Shown one piece after another: positions 15,533 to 25,900 of a stretch of DNA of 40,462 nt (position 1 is the stretch's first letter; each line of letters starts with the position of its first letter). The notes under the pieces were generated by a model. That model ran no database searches and was not told the origin of the DNA. It worked only from the letters and a program-made list of their open reading frames with translations. Source of the stretch: Bacteroidales bacterium (GTDB taxonomy: Bacteria > Bacteroidota > Bacteroidia > Bacteroidales > P3); NCBI GenBank assembly GCA_024400415.1, contig JAKSMS010000016.1:1-40462 (forward strand), in the 5' to 3' direction. A program made the translations under genes and the position numbers.

Positions 15533-16861
15533 CTAGTCTTGGACTGTAATGCGAAGAATATTGGTGGTGCTGGGAGTAACCGAACATAGTTCTGATGCGC
15601 GATGGCCCACAACCCAGAGAATACGATCTTGATCATCAACAAGAAGCCACTTGGAATCCCGATCGACAACACTTACATGATGATCCTTAAAATAATCCGA
15701 CAGCAGCTGGGTGCGGCCCTTCATGCCAAAAGGACGGAACCTATCCCCCACCCTTGGATGGCGTAGCGAAAGAGGCTCGGACAACTGATCAGCATCAAGT
15801 ATCAGTTGATGAGCCGGCACCTTGAGCGACTGAAGCTGCCCACGAGACAGCTGCTCTCTAATGAGACGCGGAGGATTGTTAGTCGGCGCGGACTTGGGGA
15901 CTATGAGCAATCCTGAATAATCGAAAACTAATCGGTGAGTAGGGCTGATATACTCGGTGCCCACCTGGCGATCAAGTCCGGCGAGAATATCGGCTATCTG
16001 AACCGCATTGAAACCGTAAGGCCGCAAGAGCTCGAAAAGAACCGTGAATTGAGGCGAAAGCTGACGTATGGAGTCATAGCTGATGGCGACGTGATTTCCC
16101 TCCTTGCTGAGATGCTGGGCGGCCAAGAGGCGCAGCTGGTCGCGATAAAGCTGTTCGGCATCTGCCAAAGCCGACATGGTAGACTGCATCGACTCATCGA
16201 TATGTGGGGACATCTGACGAAGAAGCGGCATCAGCTGATGGCGAACCTGATTGCGTCGGAATTCGAGTTCTGCATTGGTATAGTCCTCGACAAAGGCCAG
16301 ACCCTGCTGCTCGACGTAGGCGTCAATCTCGGCACGAGTGAAGGGCAGCAACGGCCTAAATATGGCCAGAGGAAGACTGCCATCATCGGTAGGCACCAAT
16401 CGCACGGACTGAGGCCGAATGCCATGGAGACCGGCTATTCCGGTGCCGCGAAGGATGTTGATAAAAAAAGTCTCGACGGCATCGTCTCGGTGGTGTCCGG
16501 TAGCCACTCCAGAATAGCCATGCGCGGACACCAATTGGGCAAAGAACCCATAGCGGAGATCGCGAGCCGCAGCCTCAATAGATAAGTGATGATCATGAGC
16601 ATAAGAGCGGGTGTCGAAATGAGCTACGTGGCAAGGGACGCCCAAAGAATCTGACAAAGCCTTCACAAAAGCCTCGTCGCGATCGCAGTCGCCTGGACGT
16701 AGATTGAAGTTGCAATGAGCCACTGCAAAGGGCTGACTGGTATGCGACATGAGATGAGCCAGAACGACAGAATCACGACCGCCGCTAACAGCCAATAGAA
16801 CGGGCATAGACGGGTCAAAAAACGAAGCAGAGGCTATATGGGCTGCAAACTTAGAATACAC
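15533..16861 (-). CDS. tilS: tRNA(Ile)-lysidine synthetase TilS
   Basis: The product, 442 aa, attaches lysine to C34 of tRNA-Ile (CAU), changing its codon from AUG to AUA. The PP-loop motif SGGRDS lies at 26-31, followed by HCNFNLR and ATGHHRDDAVET of the N-type ATPase domain. The C-terminal domain holds GDRFRPFGMKGRTQLLSDYF and ends near VVGHRAS, as in the family. The start is GTG at 16861; it leaves 25 residues before the P-loop, as is usual. The gene lies 40 bp behind the terminator of the giant surface protein, so it probably has its own start of transcription, though no clean TAnnTTTG is seen there. It is convergent with the MMPL gene. Confidence 0.95.
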   Translation of the reverse strand: MYSKFAAHIASASFFDPSMPVLLAVSGGRDSVVLAHLMSHTSQPFAVAHCNFNLRPGDCDRDEAFVKALSDSLGVPCHVAHFDTRSYAHDHHLSIEAAARDLRYGFFAQLVSAHGYSGVATGHHRDDAVETFFINILRGTGIAGLHGIRPQSVRLVPTDDGSLPLAIFRPLLPFTRAEIDAYVEQQGLAFVEDYTNAELEFRRNQVRHQLMPLLRQMSPHIDESMQSTMSALADAEQLYRDQLRLLAAQHLSKEGNHVAISYDSIRQLSPQFTVLFELLRPYGFNAVQIADILAGLDRQVGTEYISPTHRLVFDYSGLLIVPKSAPTNNPPRLIREQLSRGQLQSLKVPAHQLILDADQLSEPLSLRHPRVGDRFRPFGMKGRTQLLSDYFKDHHVSVVDRDSKWLLVDDQDRILWVVGHRASELCSVTPSTTNILRITVQD

Positions 16862-16895
16862 GTGCTGACAGGTATAAAATGGGTAATATCATTTA

Positions 16896-16929
16896 TTAAA
16901 AAGGGGGCCAGCTTGAAGGCAGCCCCCTT
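16896..16929 (-). terminator. Rho-independent terminator of the giant T9SS protein gene
   Basis: On the minus strand an 8-bp perfect stem (AAGGGGGC, 13-nt loop, GCCCCCTT; 16922-16929 with 16901-16908) is followed by a short T run, starting 37 bp after the stop codon. It separates this gene from tilS. Confidence 0.85.
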
Positions 16930-16966
16930 AAAGGTATTTCGTGGCGAAAAGTACGCCGACAGAGAC

Positions 16967-19900
16967 TTACTTAACCACCATCTTACGCATCACTCGCTTG
17001 CCATCGAAGATGATACCATAGAAGTAGGTACCGCTAGAGAGCTGGTCGGAATTGTAGTGGATGGTGTTGGTGCCCATGCTGTAAGGAGCGGTCTGGCTGT
17101 AAACCATACGGCCCATGAGGTCGAGCACATAGAAGGTGACATCGCCAGGAGCAGGAATCTCGAAGTCGATAGAGGTAGCGTGTGAGTATGGGTTAGGAAC
17201 GTTCTGATGGAGAACAATGCCGTCAGACTCATCAGCGTCTACGATATCTTCGAAATAGTTGAGCACGCGAACAATGGTTGACTCATCATTATCGTGGTCG
17301 ACATCAGAAGCCTGATAGATCTTGCAACGACCTTGATAGTCGCGGGTGGCCACCTTTGGAACAGTACCATTAATAGGCAGATAATAGATATTACCTGGGA
17401 TGAGGGAACGTTCCGAGTCGGTCTTTGCCAGTTCAACGCCATTGATGGTACCCGACAGAGTCTGGGTCTTGGTGAGAACGGCATTACCAATATTCTCTAC
17501 CACAAGACGGACACGGCATTCCTCAGAACGATTCTCTTCAATCTCGATACGGTGGAGCTTGATGTCAACCTGGGGTTCGAGCAAGATGTTGGTTGTATCG
17601 TTGGCTGAATTGTTGTCACCAATCAAGTTCACGAAACCGCATGCGATATCACGAGGCTCGTTACGTCTTGGGAGGAGAGAGTCGAACAAGAAAGTAGTCT
17701 GTGCAAGAGAAGCCAACGGCATCTCAGTATGATAGGTAGTCCTATAAGTGGTAGTAGTATCACCATCAACATAGAAACCAACCTCGAAATCGTTGGCTGA
17801 TCGAGCACCCTGATTTTGAATTACCAAGTAAACACGATCAAGGTTATCTTTATTGGTAACGTCGACAATAACGCCTACTGCGGCAATATCCTTGATAGAA
17901 GTAATACCCTCAAGGGCTCTAGAAACAGTATCGTTGTATGGGTATACATCTCGATCGTAATTGCCATATACCTGAAGCGTCATATAGCCGAGCGATGCTC
18001 TCACACGATGCTTGAAGGTGTAGTTGAAATACTCCATTGATGGCAGACCATCAGGTCCGACATACTGAGTAAAGTCAACCTGCTCGGTAACAGGAGCAGC
18101 GCCATTGAAGACATAGGAAAGCGAGATATTATCCATAGGATCGGTACCGAAGTTACGAATCTTGACGGTGATATCAAGCGAGTCTCCAGCCACTACACGA
18201 GGAGTAGGTGAGATGATCTGCTGAACATTGAGGTCATGGCTCAAAGGAGCGAGGGTGAAGATACGGGTATTGGAGTCGTTATCGTAGTAGATATCGGTAC
18301 CCAAGAATGAGAATGCCGTGATAGCAAAAGTATCAGGGAAGTCAGAGGTGATTACGAATCCACGTTCGAAACGATAGTGAACGGTATCGCCAGGTTCGAG
18401 AGTACCGGTCCAAACGCCAGTCTTCGAGAGGTTGGATCCATGAGGAATATAGCCTACCTCGACGCGGTTACGGGTAGCATAGCCATAGTTCTTGATAACG
18501 ACCTTAGGATAGATAGTCTCACCATAGCGAGGCTCTGTAGGTTCGATGATATCTACTATTCCGACATCCTCGGCACGCTGAGCACGACCGATGCGGATAT
18601 CGTCGATAGCGCAGCCGTCACCATAGCTGGTATTATCATTAGCGCCAGGATTGGTGCAGTAGATAAACCTGAACTGAAGATCCTGTGGGAAGTCGCCAGA
18701 TACGGATCTGAGGCTGAGGATCTGATCAACATAACGTCCGTTAGAGCTACCCGAGAAGCAGCCTTCCTCGTTGTACCAAGTAGTGACGGTATCGATACCG
18801 AAGAGGTCAACCCACTTGTGGACAGGACGGTCAAAGTTGAGGAACTGGAGCACAAGCTTAGAGCCAGCAGGCATTGCTCTGTTGAGGTACATAGCCAGGG
18901 TGTCAGCACGAACTGAGGAGATATCGATGATTGGGGAATAGAGGATGGAATAGTTACCATACTTGCCAGTCACGATAGTGTGATCGAGATCGGTGCACCA
19001 AGCATTATCGCCAGAAGCAGTACCTACGATGGTATTCTTAGCAGGAGTACCCAGCTGCCAAACGTTGCGAGTATACTGAGAGTATCCCTTAGGAGCATAC
19101 CACATGCTGACGCCTTCGAAGTCGTCCTCGTGCTTGAGCACCACAACATGGAAACGATGGAACTCAAAACTGAAGGTATTGTTGGAAGGATCGCGGTCGC
19201 CAGTCTGATCGATGCTGAGCTGCAGTTCGGTAGTGCCCTCGTCGAACGAATAGGTAGGAACAGCCACCATGGTGCTATAGCCTGGCATAAGGTTGCCAGT
19301 CCAATTAATAACGCCGGAGGTGGTATCGTTTGGTCCGTTGAAGGAGTAGTTAATGTCTATGTTGGTAAGTGCAGAAGCACCCTTGTTGGCCACATTGAAG
19401 TAGATAGTCTGCGGACCATCTTCAATACGGTTGCGGAGAATTGGCGAGAATCTAGATATGGTATCAAAGAATCCTTGCTTACCACGAGTGCCGACGATAT
19501 GATTGATAGCAACGTCGTATGCTGGTGGTTCTGGGTCTATATAGAGCATATAGTCATGAACGTCGCCATTATCGATATTGCTGCTTACTGTTGGGGTACC
19601 GCTGACAACATTCACCTTACCACCAGGGTTGATGCTGTTGCAATCATCACCACAAAGGAAGATACGCATACGCATGTGGCCAAACCAAGCATCTTCAGGA
19701 ATAGTTACAGGAATTGCCAGTGGGATGGTATCCTCGGCCATGATGGTGGTAGAGGCGATCCATTCCTCGTTGGTCTCGTCGAGGCTGAAACGTCCATCTC
19801 TGTTGTAGTCGATCCATACACCCAACTTAGCGCTACTGCCACTTCTGCTATCGCTACCTATACGGTTCTCGCACTGAACAAACAGAGTATCGTGAGTGCC

Positions 19901-22900
19901 ACGGGTAAGATGGAGCACTGGGATTTCAGGAGTGCCATAAGCACCGAAATTATTGTAGCCATAACCCAATGGGAACATCTCATTGTGGAGCGAGTTGAAT
20001 GATACACGGGTGATATCAAGGCCATCGGTGCCAACAGAAATCGTTGGATAAGTACCATTGAGGCCTTGGTAGGTAGTAGTGTAGATAAAGCGGATAGTAT
20101 CATTGAGTCGAACCTGCTCACCAGGAAGGTCGGTCCATACACGGATCTTGTAGGCCGTTGGGGTGTTAGGGGCAGGAATCTGGAGCAATGAATCGAAATT
20201 GAAGTCGTAGGTCTGACCAGAAGCGATAGAGGCAGAGCAAGTCTCAGTCACCTGCTGGAATACCTGCGTACCTGCGCCATTGAGCAGCTGATAGGTCACA
20301 GGGATATTGGATATAGTCTGCGAACCATAGTTGACCAGGCGAACCTTAACGGTATCATCCTCAGCAAAGACGGTACCGGTTGGACGAGGATTGAGAACCT
20401 GCTCAACGGCAGCATCCTTGTTCACAAGCGGATTCAGATAAACAGTAACTGTTGAGAATGGGCTGATGCAACCCTTATCGGTAGTGGTGCGGAGATAGTA
20501 AGTAGAATCGTGGAAATACTGAGGACCATTATCCCAATGTGTAGAAGCGGCGTACTGGTTCTTCACATTGAAACGGCTGTTCAGATTGGTAGAATCGCGA
20601 TACCACTCAATAGGACGGCTGTTGCGCTGTGAAGCCCAAACGGTATCCCAAGTAGCGTATGGGATGTGGTTGTCGACACCGACAGGAGCCTGAGGTGTGT
20701 AGAAGGAGTTGATGTTGCCAGAGATAGCAGTATCCTGATGGCCGTTGCCAGTAGGATAAAGGTCGTATTGGCAATGAACCCAACCACGAACCTTAACAGC
20801 AGTCATATTGGTATCCTTACCCGTAGGATAGAGGTTGGCATGAGTGTTGAGGATAATTGGGCGAGAGGTCTGTGGTGGCAGGAACGCGGTGAGATATTGA
20901 GTCTCGGTAACATTCTGTGGGAATGTAGAGATGGTTCGAGTTCCTACACCTGTATTCTGGTTATAAGAAGTGTAGGCTGAGAAACCGAAGGTGAGCGGCA
21001 TAGTCACTGGAATGGTGTCGAGACCTACGTTCTTGATGGTGATAGTAACAGTAGAGTTAGAGTTGAGCGGTGCACAACCACCGGTAGCAGCCACAGAGGT
21101 CACCTGCAGATCGTAAGCGGGATCGAGGAAGATCTTGACCAGAGTATCATTGTCATCCAAATTGGCATCGGCAATAGAAGATGGCGTATCGAGATGAACA
21201 TGTACAAAGTGGGTGTCAACAAGACCCAGCTGAGTCTGGATGAAAGCGGTATCGGTCCAGTACTGACGAGGAGTCATAGTAGGTATTGGACGCACACCAG
21301 TATTGTTGGTAGTTCCTACAAGATCAGCCGACCATGAAGCGCCATTGACATTGTTGAGACCATTATTGAAAATCTTAACGATCACGCGCATGGTCTTACC
21401 CTCGATGGTTGGGTGAGGATTTGTAGTGCGAGGCAGATAAGGCTCGATAACCTCGATGATGGAGAGGTCGTACTGCTGACGGCCATACTCATGTGCACCG
21501 ATGGTTGGATTAGGAATCTGAGGACGGGTATTGCCATCGATATCCTGAGGAACCTGGGCGAGGTACTCACCACAATCAGAGAACTGTCCAGATGCCACGT
21601 GGAGATCGTTCATGTCATTGAGGAAATATGGCTGCTGAACGATAGAGTGGTCATCCTGATTGTTTGCGGCCTGAAGGTCGGCGAGAGTGGTCATTTCAAG
21701 ACCATAGAATGCCAGTTTTGGATTAGTAGCATTGGAGTAGTATACATTGTAGTTCGAACCATTAGATGGGATTGCAGCGGTAGACTTCACATAATATGCG
21801 TAGCCCTGGCTGAAGTTGGCCATAATGTTGTCGCGAACATTTATATTGGTAATATTATCGATGGTATTACCGATAGACACAGCTCGTGAGGCACCCTGGT
21901 TGATACCAGCGTATACTCGGAAGGTGTTGAAGTAAACATTAATATAAGTAGAGGCGGAGTCAATCAACAGGCCGCAGGAAGGATTGAGACCTGCCATGCC
22001 AGAGCTGTAGCAAGAAACCATGTTGTCGTAAACCTTGGCACGGCGAGCCTGGGTACCGAGCACGTTGTTCAAGGTAATACCACGTCGACCGCCAGAGAAG
22101 TCGTCAGAGAGGTAGATGTGGTTCTGAACAAGTTCGAACAATCCGGTATGGCCAGCGATATAAACGCCATACAATGGACGGTTGGCAGCGGCTGTGGCGC
22201 TCTCGATACGATTGCCCACAATGGAAACATCGTGGAGGTTGCGCAGGTTGATACCGCGGTTGAAGAATCCATGAATCTGGTTGTTGTGAATATTGATAGC
22301 TCCCGAAAGATCTTCAGTTGTAGCCTTGGTAGTGATAGCGAAGTATCCGCTGTCGATAAGGCTATTGGTGATATTCACATTCTCTACTCCGTCGTAGATT
22401 ACAATACCATTAGCGTTGTTGCTCAATGAAGAGGTGCTCTTCACGCGAACCACCACGCTATCGAAGTTTACATTAGAGCAGTTTGCCAGCTGTACGGCAG
22501 TAGCATAGATGTTGTTGCCCGAACCGGTAGTATGCTTACCATAGATGGTGAGATTCTTCAGAGTGAGGTACTGAGAACCGTCGATATTGATAACATAGTT
22601 GGCATCGGTGGTTGGAGCAGCAGTGAGGACAACATCATCGGCATTTCCTGACAATGACTGGAACGTTACTGTGCGGGAAGAGTCGGCGCCATTGAAAGAT
22701 CCGAAGGTTGCTTGACCATCATAGGTACCCGAAACGATGTTGAATACAACAGAGCCATCCATACCTACCTCATTAAGGGTATCGGTAGCAGCAGAGATGG
22801 ACACGAAATTAGTACCAGGTCCTACATTGTAGGAACCACCACAGAATCTTACTGGGAGAATGGTCGAAACCTCATCATTATTAGTAATAGTATCGCCAGA

Positions 22901-25900
22901 AAGAACTACCTGGGCTGATACGACATGGCGGCCAGGGGTGAATGAGTAGGCAGGAAGATTGATAGCTGCAGAGTCACCGGCAACAATAGAAGCAGTATTA
23001 TGATATGTAGCGACAGAATCACCATCCACGCGCATCACAACAGAATAGTTGTCCATGTCGACCGAACCCTGGTTTCTCACTCTAATAGGCAAGGAGATTG
23101 GACCGCAAGAAGAGTAACCTGTACCATTACCATTGAAGGAGCCATTCCAAACGACAGCAGCATCATAGTCTGGAGCACCAACTACGGTAACAGGAACTAG
23201 GCAGGTAGGACCTGCGCAACCAAAGATAGCTGAGCCGACCTTCATATTAGGACGGTTGGCTGATCTGGTACCATTGCCGGTAGCGCTGCATACTGCACTA
23301 GCGTCGTTGGTCAGACCAAGACAAGAATTAGTCTTAGAAGTATAACGGCCCTTCACTGTCTGAGCAAGTGCAGAGCTCATCTCACGGCAGATCTGAATTA
23401 CAATGTTGCTCGTACCATCCCACAGATAAGGAGTCTGGAGTTGGAAGGTGTACCAGCCAATTGCAGAACTTGGGAAGGTAACAGAAGAAGAGGAGAACAC
23501 CTCATTGTTGACAGTCTCCCAAGCATTGTTAGCAGAGAAGATCTCGTTGTTGGTAGCACCCATCGAAATGGTGTACGAAGCAAAGGTTGGAGTATTAGCA
23601 GCCGTTGCAGTGTTGGCAGTCATCTCAAAGGATAGTGAGGTAATATTGCCTGGCTGAACGCCTGCAGCCTGAAGTTCGGCAGCAGTATAGATGAACTGGG
23701 ACTTATAGAATCTGTTGTTAGAAGCGAATGGGCAGATCTTATCGGTATTGGCCGATTGAGCAGTACCCGTTCCCAAAACAGACTCATTGGAGTTGACATT
23801 AACTGCGCTTACATAGAAGGTATCATCAGCATAGAGTATTGGGGTGACAAAAGTATTGCTGGTAGTAGTATCCAGTGCCACGCCATAACGAGAGTACCAT
23901 ACAAAGCCATCGCTGGTATTAGAGGATACGGCCGAAAGCGTAGCCGATTGAGCATAATTAGTAGTGGCGGACGATGCAACAGGAGCATCAGGGGTACGCA
24001 GTGACTGTACCGAGATGGCAGAAGTATCGTTAATCAGGGTAGATGCTAGTTCCGTTGTATTGCGAACCACGAAGGTCTTGATCACAAACGTCTGGTCGGT
24101 AGCAGCATGCATATTAACAGGAGTGCTGAAGGTATGGTGAACAGAAGCACCAGCAGCAAGATTGTTGACGGTGTCGGTCTGTACAAGCACGCCGTTTACT
24201 GAATAAGAAACGTAAGCCACGGGGCAGTTCTGAATACCATAATTAGACAGCGTGCATGAAACCGTCTCATCGCCAAGTCCGCAACCGCCCTGGATAGGAT
24301 CGGTCTCAACAGCGAGGTCGATATTAGGCACGCCTGAGAGCGTTACTGTTGCAGTGGCACGTGGGCCCTCGCAATCATTAGTATGATAAAGAATCAGATC
24401 AGGATTGGTAGTACCCAGGGTAAGTGGATACTGGTTGGTAGCAGCACGCCAATACTGAGCCGTGTTAGCTGGGGTTGCTGCTGGATTCTGTGGCCAGCCG
24501 ATACGGCTGATACCAGCATTGACAGACTCAACCAGCAGACCAGGACCAGACCAGATATAGTTTGGCACATTGAGGTTATTCCACTGAGTGGTGGTAGTCA
24601 TATCGAGGATAGAGTCTACACCCGAGATAAGTTTGCGGATGCGGATAGGCACTGCATCGCAGATAGCGCCGGCATGACGATAAACTACAGCCACAGGCTG
24701 GGTAGAAGGTGCGTTAGTGATCTTAGGTGTGGCAGGGATAGTGACGGTGGAGTCGGTAGTGGTGAGCGGGGTGAAGAACTGAAGCACCACGCTAGCACCA
24801 GGCTGGATCATCACATGGGTAGGCACCTTGAAGATCTTATTATTGAAACCACTGTTGCTTGAATACATTGCAATGGTATCGTTGTAGAGGTCGGCAGGAT
24901 AGTCGCCTACGTTGGTAAGCTCAACAGCATATTTGGTACCCGTATTGAGCCATACTGGACGAGGCGAGGTAGAACCTACTACTGTGCTGGTAGCTGAAGT
25001 GTAGTTGTTATCGAAAGCCACCTCAGAGATGCGGATGATGGGGAGTTCGCGATGCTGGCGGAAATAGAACACGGTATCGCGCATCAGGCTGTCTGACACG
25101 AATGGTGTGCCTCGGTGCAGAATGGAGTCAGAGGTTGCAGATGCATACCAATACAGGGTAGATGGCATAGTTGGACCAACATTGTATACATTAACGGGCC
25201 AAGTATTGATGCCTGTATTCACATTGATAGTTGCTGGCTGCTGGTAAGGTGAGGTGACTGCAACTGGTGAAGGTGCAGGAGACACATAATTAGATCTTAC
25301 AGTATAGCGGGCAGTATCATTGGTATTGTTAGGATCTGAAGAGCAGCTTATCCACAGCTTCAGGGCATACTCTCTATCTGAAGTTGCATAAGAAGGCATG
25401 TTGAGAGTGGCGGTGGTATTCACCAAGGTGGTATCGCCAGAAGTGATGGCGGTGCTTACCGATACACTGTCGGTAACCGAGCCATACTGGTAGACAATCT
25501 TCAGCGGGTTAGAAGCACTTGGAGTGAAAGTGGTGGTACCCCAGTTGTACATCTTCAATCGCAGTGGGATGGCGTTGGTGCCGCCGCAGTAGGAATCGAA
25601 TGGTTCAACAAGGTCTACAATCTCGAAATCGTAGTAGAGTGCGTCGAACTCGAAGGCACCTACGCATGGAGTCGTTGGACGAACAGTACCAAACATATCG
25701 TCGGTAACGCCGGCAATAGGAACTGCAATATTCTTCACTGCCTGGTTGAAAGTGCGGAGGTCGACACGCTCACCATTGAGGAAGCTTGGGTTCACCTTCT
25801 GGGACAGGTTGTCGCTAGGAACTGCCGTGCGCCATGCATTAATATTATTATATGTATTAGAGCCTAGGCGGTTGAGAGCAGCGCCTCGGGTATAATAGAT

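Noticed and set aside
16835-16842. TAAGTTTG on the minus strand near the tilS start as a promoter
   Set aside because: It lies inside the first tilS codons. Using it would remove residues normally present before the P-loop, so it is probably a chance match.
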